DNA of 64,000 bases from a virus. Below, one piece after another: positions 42,827 to 50,784 of the stretch; the first letter of the stretch is position 1, and every line of letters starts with the position of its first letter. Both the position numbers and the translations under genes were made by a program. The stretch lies in the IMG/VR virus record IMGVR_UViG_3300035162_004467, positions 1 through 64,000 of that record; one strand, 5' to 3'. The notes below the pieces were generated by a model. The model made no database searches. It saw nothing but the letters and a program-made list of their open reading frames with translations, and was not told the origin of the DNA.

Positions 42827-43406
42827 TTTTTTTAATTTGTTTTTTAAATTCTTGTAGAGACTTGTGGTGTATGTTTATACATCCTTGGGCAGATATGCCG
42901 ATCTTATCTCCAATATTCTTCCAAGTGTTGAGTTTACCTCTCTCTCCTCCGAAATATCTTTCTTTAAAAATAATTTTTACTCTTTCGTCACGATGGTTAT
43001 TTATCAAGTCAATGATTGCGGTGAAGCTTTCTCTGATTTGACAGCTTTGATCTGGGTGTAAATCCTTAGACTCTTCAGAATAATCAATAGAATCGAAAGA
43101 CAGAGTGTTTTTGTTTTTTTTCCTAGCAGTCTTTCTGCTTAAACAGAGGTATTTGGCTTTATTGCCAACATGGGTCGAAAATTTAGCTTTATTTTCATCA
43201 TAATCTAAAGCTGCCTTATAGATAATATAATCTTTGTCGTTGATAATATCGGCTATGTCATTGGTGGGAAGAGACTTGGATGCGTACCTCCTAACCATAT
43301 CAATGTATATGCCAGAGTGTCTGCATATTAAAAGATTTAATGCTTCCTCGTGATCTTCCTCTTTGATCAAGTTTGTTAATTCGGGGTCGGTAGATTGATT
43401 ATCCAT
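42819..43406 (-). CDS. Second sigma-like factor
   Basis: A 195-residue protein. Residues about 18-105 look like sigma region 2 (LTNLIKEEDHEEALNLLICRH, then FSTHVGNKAKYLCLSRKTARK) and residues about 150-190 like the region 4 helix-turn-helix (NTWKNIGDKIGISAQGCI). With the sigma-like factor at 7622 the phage has two candidate promoter-selecting subunits. It starts the leftward operon with a transferase and the FmdB-like gene. TAGCATAAT lies 12 nt before the ATG. Confidence 0.75.
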   Translation of the reverse strand: MDNQSTDPELTNLIKEEDHEEALNLLICRHSGIYIDMVRRYASKSLPTNDIADIINDKDYIIYKAALDYDENKAKFSTHVGNKAKYLCLSRKTARKKNKNTLSFDSIDYSEESKDLHPDQSCQIRESFTAIIDLINNHRDERVKIIFKERYFGGERGKLNTWKNIGDKIGISAQGCINIHHKSLQEFKKQIKKNA

Positions 43407-43563
43407 GCTTAACTATGGATTATGCTAGGGGTATTCTGGTAAAAATCAAGTAATTTTTTTTTGTTGACGGATTTTTTTCCACCAATAGAATAGACGTATT
43501 GGAAGCCGCATCAGTAAGGATACGAACCTTTGCAGTACAGTAAGGATGCGTAGTAAAGATACG

Positions 43564-43602
43564 TATTCTATTAATACTCACTTCGTTCGCATTAATAGAA
43601 TA
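43564..43602. repeat. 12-bp inverted repeat in the divergent intergenic region
   Basis: TATTCTATTAAT and ATTAATAGAATA are perfect inverted copies separated by 15 bases. The surrounding interval 43407-43665 also holds short ATACG/ATGCG repeats (around 43516, 43546 and 43557) and a distant third copy of AATAGAATA near 43485. No gene is visible here. It could be an operator or attenuator for the ribonucleotide reductase genes. Confidence 0.55.
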
Positions 43603-43629
43603 GCTTCGCCAGATTTTTTCATTTTTTCC

Positions 43630-43656
43630 TTGCCTATCAACTCCGCTGGTGTAATT
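43630..43656 (+). promoter_or_regulatory. Promoter candidate for the nrdB-nrdA-Hsp20 region
   Basis: GGTGTAATTAGA, with the GTG at 43649, 17 nt before the ATG at 43666. The same stretch can be read as TTGCCT-16 nt-TAATTA, so early or late use cannot be decided. A weak AGGAAATG sits at the start. Confidence 0.4.
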
Positions 43657-43665
43657 AGATAGGAA

Positions 43666-44637
43666 ATGATTTTTGAAGAGCAAGTATCACGCAAGCCTGA
43701 CCACTATTCTTGGGCAGGAGATTTTATCGAAGCAATGCACAACGGGTTTTGGACCGACAAAGAATTTAGTTTCACCTCTGATTTGCAAGACTTCAACGTG
43801 TCATTAAGTGAGCAGGAAAAAGAGATCATTGTCAGGACTCTTTCAGCTATTGGGCAGATCGAAGTCGCTGTTAAAAAGTTTTGGAGTAAGTTGGGAGATA
43901 ATTTGCCTCACCCATCATTGAGTGATTTGGGATTTGTTATGGCGAACGTAGAAGTTATTCACAATAATGCTTACGAGCGGTTGCTTCAGGTGTTGGGCTT
44001 AGAAGAAGTATTTGAGGAGAACCTAAAATTAGATTTTATTGAGGGGCGGGTGAATTATTTGCGGAAGTATACGCACAAGTTTTATAAGAATAGTAAGAAG
44101 CAATATGTTTATGCCTTAATTCTATTCACCCTTTTTGTGGAGAATGTGTCGTTGTTTTCCCAATTTTACGTTATAAACTGGTTTGCCCGTCATAAGAATG
44201 TATTAAAGGACACTGATCAACAAGTTAAGTATACTCGTAACGAAGAGAACCTCCATGCTTTTGTCGGAATGAAGATAATTAATACCATCCGCGAAGAACA
44301 TCCTGAGCTTTTCGACGAAGAGTTAGAAGCGCGTGTTCTTGATGAAGCCCAAGAAGCTTTCAATGCTGAAAGCAAGATTGTAGATTGGATGATTAATGGT
44401 ATTCGTGAGAAAGGATTAAACGCAATTGTACTCAAGGAGTTCATTAAAAATAGAATTAACGATTCTTTGGATAAAATAGGCTTCAAACAAGCTTTTGATG
44501 TTGACAAAAATCTGCTGAAAGATACCATCTGGTTTGAAGAGGAGTTGCTTGGAAATAATGCCACTGACTTCTTTTATGCTCGACCAGTCGAGTATTCAAA
44601 AAATTCGCAGACGTTCAACGCCGACGACTTGTTTTAA
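43666..44637 (+). CDS. nrdB: Ribonucleotide reductase class I, beta subunit
   Basis: A 323-residue di-iron/tyrosyl-radical subunit. Motifs are VEVIHNNAY (E-x-x-H with the radical Tyr four residues on), FVENVSLFSQF (Glu ligand) and RNEENLHAF (E-x-x-H). The first ligand seems to be the Glu in QIEVAV, in place of the Asp of the E. coli enzyme. The C-terminus TFNADDLF is the typical peptide that docks into NrdA. With NrdA it makes deoxyribonucleotides for phage DNA synthesis. It abuts nrdA directly. Confidence 0.93.
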   Translation: MIFEEQVSRKPDHYSWAGDFIEAMHNGFWTDKEFSFTSDLQDFNVSLSEQEKEIIVRTLSAIGQIEVAVKKFWSKLGDNLPHPSLSDLGFVMANVEVIHNNAYERLLQVLGLEEVFEENLKLDFIEGRVNYLRKYTHKFYKNSKKQYVYALILFTLFVENVSLFSQFYVINWFARHKNVLKDTDQQVKYTRNEENLHAFVGMKIINTIREEHPELFDEELEARVLDEAQEAFNAESKIVDWMINGIREKGLNAIVLKEFIKNRINDSLDKIGFKQAFDVDKNLLKDTIWFEEELLGNNATDFFYARPVEYSKNSQTFNADDLF

Positions 44638-46284
44638 ATGACTGATTACTATTGGCTAAATGATAAATCAAGGTTATTCCTTGAGCGGGGATATCTTGAA
44701 AAAGGAGAAACTCCAGAACAGAGGATTCGTGATATTGCAGATACTGCCGAAGCGTATCTCAATATGGACGGGTTTGCTGACAAGTTCGTAAGTTATATGA
44801 AGCGGGGGTTTTTCTCTCTAGCTTCTCCTGTATGGTCTAATTTTGGTCGTGATCGTGGCTTGCCTATATCTTGCAATGGAGTTTATGTGCCAGATAGGAT
44901 GGATGGCATTTTAGCTAAACAGTGTGAGGTGGGCATGCAGACAAAGTATGGCTCAGGGACATCTGCTTACTTCGGAGATCTTCGCGAGCGTGGCGCACCA
45001 ATCAATTCTGGAGGAGAATCTTCTGGGGCCGTCCATTTTATGGAACTGTTTGATAAGGTCGCTGCTGTTGTTTCTCAGGGGAATGTTCGTCGTGGTTCTT
45101 TCGCGGCTTATCTCCCTATCGAACATCCTGATGTAAAAGAGTTTCTCCGCATTAAGAGTGAGGGTAACGCTATTCAAGAGATGTCTTTCGCTCTTACTGT
45201 AACTGATGATTGGATGGAAAGCATGATTGATGGTGATCAAGAAAAGCGTCAGCTTTGGGCTTCTATAATCAGAAAGCGTTTCGAGACTGGGTATCCATAC
45301 ATCTTTTTTCAAGACACTGCGAATAAGAATGCGCCTGATTGTTATAAAGACAAAGGCATGAAGATTTATGCTTCTAATCTTTGCAACGAGATTAGCTTGC
45401 CGTCTAAAGAAGATGAGTCTTTTGTTTGCTGTTTATCCTCTTTGAATCTAGTTAGATGGGATGATATTATAGAGACTGATGCCATTGAAATCTTAGTCAA
45501 GTTCCTTGACGCAGTAATGGAGGAATACATCCTGAAAACAAATAATATGCCGTTCATGGAGTCTTCCCATAACTTTGCCAAGCGTCACAGAGCTTTGGGC
45601 ATGGGAGTTCTTGGTTGGCACTCTTACCTACAAAGCAAGATGATCAGCTTTGAAAGTATGGAGGCTAAAATGCAAAATAGTTCTATTTGGAAGACTATCC
45701 GTCAACGTGCAGATAAGGCTACAGAAGAATTGGCTCAAGAGTTAGGGGAACCTATGTATTGTGAGGGCTATGGTCGTCGGAATACCACCACCCTAGCTAT
45801 CGCCCCGACTACAAGTAGCTCGTTTATCTTGGGTCAGGTTTCTCCGTCTATCGAACCTCTCAATGGTAATTATTTTACTAAAGCCCTCGCCAAAGGTAAA
45901 TTCACCTTTAGGAATCCTTACCTCAAAACCCTCTTGGCCGAGAAGGGTAAAGATAATGACGAAGTTTGGATGAGTATTCTAGGAACAGGAGGGTCAGTGC
46001 AGCATTTATCCTTCTTTTCTGAGGAAGAGAAGGAAGTATTCAAAACTTTTGGAGAGATCAGCCAAAAAGAAATTGTTATTCAAGCAGCCCAAAGACAAAA
46101 GTATATTGATCAAGGGCAATCTTTAAATCTCATGGTTGCTCCTAAAGCTCCCGCGAAAGAAGTGAACCAGCTTCTAATTTATGGATGGCAGAATGGCATC
46201 AAAGGATTCTATTATCAGAGAAGTGCTAACCCTAGCCAAGAACTAGCAAGATCCATGATGGAATGTAAATCTTGTGAAGGGTAA
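44638..46284 (+). CDS. nrdA: Ribonucleotide reductase class I, alpha subunit, compact
   Basis: A 548-residue catalytic subunit. The essential residues are present: the redox Cys of LPISCNGVYVP, NLCNEISLP with Asn, Cys and Glu, the second redox Cys in FVCCLSSLNL, paired Tyr in GFYYQRSANP for radical transfer, and a C-terminal C-x-x-C (ECKSCEG). It is about 200 residues shorter than the E. coli enzyme and lacks the N-terminal ATP-cone, so overall allosteric control of activity is probably absent. The ATG directly follows the nrdB stop. Confidence 0.93.
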   Translation: MTDYYWLNDKSRLFLERGYLEKGETPEQRIRDIADTAEAYLNMDGFADKFVSYMKRGFFSLASPVWSNFGRDRGLPISCNGVYVPDRMDGILAKQCEVGMQTKYGSGTSAYFGDLRERGAPINSGGESSGAVHFMELFDKVAAVVSQGNVRRGSFAAYLPIEHPDVKEFLRIKSEGNAIQEMSFALTVTDDWMESMIDGDQEKRQLWASIIRKRFETGYPYIFFQDTANKNAPDCYKDKGMKIYASNLCNEISLPSKEDESFVCCLSSLNLVRWDDIIETDAIEILVKFLDAVMEEYILKTNNMPFMESSHNFAKRHRALGMGVLGWHSYLQSKMISFESMEAKMQNSSIWKTIRQRADKATEELAQELGEPMYCEGYGRRNTTTLAIAPTTSSSFILGQVSPSIEPLNGNYFTKALAKGKFTFRNPYLKTLLAEKGKDNDEVWMSILGTGGSVQHLSFFSEEEKEVFKTFGEISQKEIVIQAAQRQKYIDQGQSLNLMVAPKAPAKEVNQLLIYGWQNGIKGFYYQRSANPSQELARSMMECKSCEG

Positions 46285-46305
46285 AATTCCCCAAGATTCT
46301 GGATC

Positions 46306-46314
46306 GTGTATATA
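46306..46314 (+). promoter_or_regulatory. Late-type promoter element after nrdA
   Basis: GATCGTGTATATA, with the GTG 17 nt before the ATG of the 33-codon frame at 46323; it may serve that frame and the Hsp20 gene. A second similar string, TTTAGTATATC, is at 46425-46435. Confidence 0.4.
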
Positions 46315-46322
46315 CATGCACT

Positions 46323-46424
46323 ATGACTGAACCGGAAATTAATTTTACAGACGAGGTAGAACTCGACGAAACAATAGCATTTATACTAGACCGTATCGAC
46401 GAAGCACAATTCGGCGAAGATTGA
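46323..46424 (+). CDS. Possible acidic micropeptide, 33 aa
   Basis: A 33-codon frame beginning MTEPEINFTDEVELDET. It is strongly acidic (11 Asp/Glu) with a helical centre (IAFILDRIDEAQF). It sits alone between nrdA and the Hsp20 gene, 17 nt after a late-type promoter element. The evidence for translation is only this context and its composition, so the call is tentative. Confidence 0.35.
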   Translation: MTEPEINFTDEVELDETIAFILDRIDEAQFGED

Positions 46425-46464
46425 TTTAGTATATCTCTATTGTCTGAGAATTTCCAGCACCCAA

Positions 46465-46929
46465 ATGGGGCTAGAAAAACAAAAACTAACTAAAAATAGT
46501 AGTATGACAATGATGATAAACAAAATGTTGGCTCCCTTGGTTTTCGAGGGAGATATCTTTAAGCGTATGCAGTTGTTAGCTAATGAAGCTAATGCTCCAT
46601 TGTATTCAGGCTCTGAGCCTTTTGATGCTTATAAAGACAAGGATGATAATTTTATTCTTGAGTTTGCATTGGTCGGATTAGATCAGAAAGATATTTCTGT
46701 ATTTGTAGCTGGTCAAACCTTAAAGATTGAGGCAGGATCTCAGCAAAAAGATAACGATGCTGAATTCTACCATAGAAAAATATCTCGACGCTCTGTCAAG
46801 AAGCACTTTACCTTGCACCAGAACGTTGATAAGGATTCCATTGAGGCAGAATATAAAAATGGCCTATTAAGAATCAAAATACCTCTTGAGAAAGAGGAAC
46901 AAAAAGATATAATGATCAAAGTTAAGTAA
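46465..46929 (+). CDS. Small heat shock protein (Hsp20 / alpha-crystallin)
   Basis: A 154-residue chaperone. The alpha-crystallin domain runs from about residue 50 to 154, with PFDAYKDKDDNFILEFAL at its start, the HRKISRRSVKKHFTL strand region and the conserved A/G-x-L motif as NGLLRIKIPL. The N-terminal 45 residues are the variable arm. Such ATP-independent holdases occur in several large aquatic phages and may protect virion proteins during assembly. It is followed by a strong terminator. Confidence 0.93.
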   Translation: MGLEKQKLTKNSSMTMMINKMLAPLVFEGDIFKRMQLLANEANAPLYSGSEPFDAYKDKDDNFILEFALVGLDQKDISVFVAGQTLKIEAGSQQKDNDAEFYHRKISRRSVKKHFTLHQNVDKDSIEAEYKNGLLRIKIPLEKEEQKDIMIKVK

Positions 46930-46951
46930 GGCTTTGAGGTGACTTGTATCG

Positions 46952-46989
46952 CTCCTTCTAGGTTGTGCTTACCTAGAAGGAGTTTTTTT
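46952..46989 (+). terminator. Rho-independent terminator after Hsp20
   Basis: Perfect 11-bp stem CTCCTTCTAGG/CCTAGAAGGAG with a 9-base loop and seven T's. The ATG of the next gene begins at the base directly after the T-run. Confidence 0.93.
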
Positions 46990-47604
46990 ATGATCACTTA
47001 CGGCATAACAGTAGCAGACGAGTTTTTCGAATTTAAAAGATTAATTAATTCACTTGAGCCATATGTTTTACCAGATGAGGAGATTGTCATCTTGGCAGAT
47101 CAGAACAAAGTAACCAAAGAGATCGAAGAGTTTTGTGAGCTTTGCGGGTTGGAAGTGAACTATTTTGATTTCCAAAAAGATTTTTCTGAGTTTAAAAACA
47201 CTTTGTTTGACTTGTCTACTAAAGACTACTTGATGCAGATAGATGCTGATGAGCAGATACCCCCTTCTCTACTACATGCTTTGAGGACTGTCGGCCAACA
47301 AAAGCCAGAGATTGACCTCCTTTGGATACCAAGAATTAACGTTGTTCGCGGGGCGACAGGAGAGCATATCAAAAAATACAACTGGAAAATAGACGATATG
47401 GGCTGGGAAGGATTTCCTGATTTTCAATCTCGTTTTGCTTCTACCAAAGGCCATATTAAGTGGGAGAATAAAGTTCACGAGGTTTTAGTGGGATCGAACA
47501 ACCCATCAAAACTTCTTGAATTCCCAGTTGAGAATTTTTCTATCCTTCATGTTAAGGATATTCAGAAGCAAGAAAAACAAAATGAACTCTACGAAACTAT
47601 ATAA
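46990..47604 (+). CDS. Glycosyltransferase (GT2-like)
   Basis: A 204-residue GT-A type enzyme starting MITYGITVADEFFEF. Motifs are EIVILADQNKV and the D-x-D metal site in QIDADEQIPPSLL. The frame is open up to 46939, but that segment is the terminator hairpin, so the ATG at 46990 is chosen. It opens the glycan island at 47-52.5 kb. Donor sugar unknown. With the ATG abutting the terminator T-run it has no room for a conventional ribosome binding site. Confidence 0.75.
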   Translation: MITYGITVADEFFEFKRLINSLEPYVLPDEEIVILADQNKVTKEIEEFCELCGLEVNYFDFQKDFSEFKNTLFDLSTKDYLMQIDADEQIPPSLLHALRTVGQQKPEIDLLWIPRINVVRGATGEHIKKYNWKIDDMGWEGFPDFQSRFASTKGHIKWENKVHEVLVGSNNPSKLLEFPVENFSILHVKDIQKQEKQNELYETI

Positions 47605-47606
47605 TT

Positions 47607-48182
47607 ATGAACATTAATTTTGAAGGTATTGAACGTATTAACCATGTTTGTGAAGTTGGTTGTTTTTTGCCAGACACTATTCAATCAAAACAGTTTTTAG
47701 GCACACACGTAAAAACAACTTTAATAGAGCCAAATCCAAAAGCATTTAAACAGTTGCAAAAGTCTTTTGGTAGTCATAAAAATGTTTCATTGTTGAATTT
47801 GGCGATTACGGATAAAGGGGGAAAAGTAAAAATGTATAATAGGTGGGATGATGCAGATGCTTCTTGCTTTGTCGATTCGGAGTTTAGTCCAGCTATTGTA
47901 AATGATCAATATGTAAAAAACGATGAAGATAGCTTTATGGTAGATTCTGTATCCTTTGATAAAATTGATAATGGTAATATAGATATTTTATCCGTTGATA
48001 CAGAAGGTCATGAATGGTTTGTGATTAAAAACATGAAGAGTAGACCAAAGTTTATAATCTTGGAAACTCATGGTCAAAGTTATATTAATCCGTATATTAA
48101 TAATATCACAATGTGGATGAATCAAAACGGTTACGTTGTCTTAAAAAAAGATGAGTCAGATACATTATACTCAAAGACTTAA
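47607..48182 (+). CDS. FkbM-type methyltransferase
   Basis: A 191-residue SAM-dependent methyltransferase. It shows the family's pattern: VCEVGCFLPDTIQ for SAM binding, LIEPNPKAFKQLQ, LNLAITDKGGKVKMY, IDILSVDTEGHEWFV and IILETHGQS. FkbM-like enzymes O-methylate sugars and lipids. In this island it likely caps a glycan. Two bases separate it from the GT2-like gene, and the next gene overlaps by 32 bases. Confidence 0.8.
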   Translation: MNINFEGIERINHVCEVGCFLPDTIQSKQFLGTHVKTTLIEPNPKAFKQLQKSFGSHKNVSLLNLAITDKGGKVKMYNRWDDADASCFVDSEFSPAIVNDQYVKNDEDSFMVDSVSFDKIDNGNIDILSVDTEGHEWFVIKNMKSRPKFIILETHGQSYINPYINNITMWMNQNGYVVLKKDESDTLYSKT

Positions 48183-48984
48183 TATTTTAGTTAGAGTTGA
48201 AGGTGGGTTAGGAGATTGCTTACTTTCTAATAGATTTATTCCTGCCATCAGGGAATATCACTCTGATTGTCATATTACTTTCGCATTCGATAATGATAGG
48301 GGAGAGGGTTACCAACTAGATGTCTTAAAAAAATTCTATCCAAGCATATCTGATAGATATTGTTTTTGGGGTGAGATTGATAAAAGTGATTATGATTTCT
48401 TTTATGATCTCCATATCGACAAAATGGAATGGACGACTTATGATTTTGATTGGTTGAGTAGATTCTATTATTTCCCCAAGCCAGAGATTACAGTCCAAAA
48501 AGGAGATTATGTTTGTTTGCATTTGACTCATAATTTATGGGAGCCAAAAAATCTTAAGAAGGATTATGTCACCAAACTGGTCAACTCTCTTTATGATACT
48601 GGCAATAAGCTAGTCGCGATTTGCACAGAAAAAGAAAAAGAGCGTTACTCTGATGTTTTGGATAAAGTTAAAATAGTTTGCTCTAGTATTGATAAAGCAT
48701 GTATTACCGTAATGGGAGCTAAAGCTTTTGTAACTATTGATTCTGGTTTTAAATATATAGCTTATGCGAATGGAGTTCCGACTATTGAAACAGCAGATTA
48801 TTATTCTCAAGTCGGGGCTACTCATCCAATGATTAAAGCAAGGTGGTTGCCATTCCAAGAGCGTGGTTTACCACTTTATTCTGATCCTGAGTATTTCTTA
48901 GTTGGTTTGAGAAGCATTTTAGAAAATAGAATTTCTTCTATATTCCCTTATAATAATTCCAATAAAAAAACATTTAAACTATGA
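48151..48984 (+). CDS. GT9-type (heptosyltransferase-like) glycosyltransferase
   Basis: A 277-residue GT-B enzyme. Its start ILVRVEGGLGDCLLSNRFIPAI is the classic GT9 N-terminal motif. The second domain has YVCLHLTHNLWEPK, VAICTEKEKER and the GAKAFVTIDSGFKYIAYANGVPTI nucleotide-sugar region. It is somewhat shorter than bacterial heptosyltransferases (about 320-350 residues). The first ATG overlaps the upstream gene by 32 bases; no better start exists. Confidence 0.75.
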   Translation: MSQIHYTQRLNILVRVEGGLGDCLLSNRFIPAIREYHSDCHITFAFDNDRGEGYQLDVLKKFYPSISDRYCFWGEIDKSDYDFFYDLHIDKMEWTTYDFDWLSRFYYFPKPEITVQKGDYVCLHLTHNLWEPKNLKKDYVTKLVNSLYDTGNKLVAICTEKEKERYSDVLDKVKIVCSSIDKACITVMGAKAFVTIDSGFKYIAYANGVPTIETADYYSQVGATHPMIKARWLPFQERGLPLYSDPEYFLVGLRSILENRISSIFPYNNSNKKTFKL

Positions 48985-49700
48985 ATAAGTTACAAATAGT
49001 AGAAGGTATACTTGATGAGTTAAGACCATATGCGATTCCTTTCACTATGCGTAGGTATGGCAATCCAAATAGAGATGGTGGATATGGTTTACTAAAAAAA
49101 ATTACTGAAGAGTCTCCAATTGTTTACTCTCTAGGCGTAGGGGTGTTTATTGAAAATATTTTATTCGATTTACAAATGGCTGACTCTGGGAAAAGGGTAT
49201 ACCTATATGATGATAACTTAGATGAGCTACCCAAAAACCACGAAAACTTTACTTACAAAAGAAGTTATGTCTCTTCTGAAAATGCGTCAAAGCATATTGA
49301 AGAAAATGGGCATAAAGATGAAACAGATATTCTCGGACAAATAGACATTGAAGGTGCTGAGTATGAATTATTTTCTGAAGTAGATGAGTCTTATTTCAAA
49401 CATTTTTCTCAACTAAGCGTAGAATTTCATGATCTTCACGAGCCTACGGTTGAAATGTTGAATGTATTTAAAAAGTTAAATAAGTATTATTATATTTATC
49501 ATATTCATGCTAATAATAATAGAATGGTGTTTGATTCAGAAAAAGGGATTCTTCCGCAAGTTTTGGAGATTTGTTTTTTAAGAAAAGATAAGTTGGATTT
49601 TAATCCTTATTTCTGTAAAATACCTCGGCCTATTAACGGTATAGATAAACCTTGCAGGATTGAAGATCCAGATATTTTTTTACAATGGTGGTGTGATTAG
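48981..49700 (+). CDS. FkbM-like methyltransferase-type protein
   Basis: A 239-residue protein. MRRYGNPNRDGGYGLL is the start typical of this branch; VYSLGVGVFIENILFD is a SAM-site-like strand, and ILGQIDIEGAEYELFSEV is the FkbM signature. The C-terminal part is alpha/beta with many Tyr. A sugar O-methyltransferase is likely. It overlaps the upstream gene by ATGA. Confidence 0.7.
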   Translation: MNKLQIVEGILDELRPYAIPFTMRRYGNPNRDGGYGLLKKITEESPIVYSLGVGVFIENILFDLQMADSGKRVYLYDDNLDELPKNHENFTYKRSYVSSENASKHIEENGHKDETDILGQIDIEGAEYELFSEVDESYFKHFSQLSVEFHDLHEPTVEMLNVFKKLNKYYYIYHIHANNNRMVFDSEKGILPQVLEICFLRKDKLDFNPYFCKIPRPINGIDKPCRIEDPDIFLQWWCD

Positions 49701-49702
49701 TT

Positions 49703-50443
49703 ATGGAAAAATTAGGAATAGTAATACCAGAGATACTAGGAGTAGGAGATAAAGTTCAATTTTCTCATATTCCAGAAAATTTCTATAAAAATCATGGTAT
49801 TAAATTAATTGATATTTCTAAATGCTGGACTCTTGATAAAAATCCATACATTCAAAGAGGAGTCAAGCCTGATAAAGTTCTTGATTTGTGGAAACTATCT
49901 TGTAGTTCTGGCCATTACTTAAGCAGGGCAGAATTAATGAATTCCGTTTTAAAATTTGAAAAAATATATTGTCGATCTCCTAGACTTTATTTTAACGAAG
50001 AGCCGAAATATGTTATACAAAATAAAATTTGTTTACATTCTCAGGGAGTTAGTTCAAAATCAATTTTTTCTGATAAGATAATCAAAACTATTAAGGAGAG
50101 ATATCCTAATTATCATATTGTTCAGATAGGAGGGGGAGGTGATGTTGATTGTGGTGTAAATGATTTGCGTGGGTTAAATATGTGGGATACTGTTAGAGAG
50201 ATTTCGACTTCTGCTATTTTTATTGGTGTTAATAGTGGGATGATGAATATAGCTAATTGCTACCCGCATATAAATAAAAAACTCATAATTGATTTGTCTT
50301 CTGGAGAATTTGATCAAAATTTGAATAAATTTCATCCCTTATCCTTTAATCATCATTTATTTTTATGGGTGGATTATGGTTGGCAATATTACAATGATTC
50401 CGAAATTGATATTGGATGCACTTATTCTTACAATAAAATATAA
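49703..50443 (+). CDS. GT9-like sugar-binding protein
   Basis: A 246-residue protein. Its C-terminal two thirds resemble the second domain of GT9 transferases: ICLHSQGVSSKSIFSDKIIK, YHIVQIGGGGDVDCG, and STSAIFIGVNSGMMNIANCY. The N-terminal domain is shortened and unlike a full GT9 acceptor domain. It could be a minimal transferase. It shares one base with the next gene (TAATG). Confidence 0.6.
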   Translation: MEKLGIVIPEILGVGDKVQFSHIPENFYKNHGIKLIDISKCWTLDKNPYIQRGVKPDKVLDLWKLSCSSGHYLSRAELMNSVLKFEKIYCRSPRLYFNEEPKYVIQNKICLHSQGVSSKSIFSDKIIKTIKERYPNYHIVQIGGGGDVDCGVNDLRGLNMWDTVREISTSAIFIGVNSGMMNIANCYPHINKKLIIDLSSGEFDQNLNKFHPLSFNHHLFLWVDYGWQYYNDSEIDIGCTYSYNKI

Positions 50444-50784
50444 TGATTAAGTTAAAAGTAGATGAGGGATACGCTTTTGATTACTTAGCTATCCTAGAGG
50501 TTAAGAAGAACAATAATGCAGAACAGACAGAACTTTGGCTAAATTGCTCTGCTTATTTATCAAGTCAATTTTCTAAAGAGTTTTGGGACAATTTAATCTC
50601 GTCCAAAGAATACGAGGATATGGTTTTAGTTAACCAGAAAACTTTTGATGCAGTTGATAAAGCTCGTTATGGAGAAATAACTGCCAAAGAAGTTGATGAT
50701 TGTAATATGGAAAGATATAATGCTAAACAAACCTTCCTCAATAAATTTTTTCCAGAAAGTGGCCAGCAAGAATTCAAAACATAA
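50443..50784 (+). CDS. Hypothetical protein inside the glycan island
   Basis: A 113-residue alpha-helical protein (MIKLKVDEGYAFDYLAILEVK, then FSKEFWDNLISSKEYEDM). No recognised domain; it may assist a neighbouring transferase, since it sits between a GT9-like and a DUF5672-like gene and overlaps both. Confidence 0.6.
   Translation: MIKLKVDEGYAFDYLAILEVKKNNNAEQTELWLNCSAYLSSQFSKEFWDNLISSKEYEDMVLVNQKTFDAVDKARYGEITAKEVDDCNMERYNAKQTFLNKFFPESGQQEFKT

Noticed and set aside
43420-43683. An 87-codon minus-strand frame in the nrdB upstream region
   Set aside because: It runs through the inverted repeats and into the nrdB start. The composition looks random, no upstream hexamer-N6-ATG is present, and the interval is better explained as regulatory DNA.
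46939-46989. Upstream extension of the GT2-like gene to 46939
   Set aside because: The extension translates the terminator hairpin; the glycosyltransferase pattern begins at the ATG at 46990.
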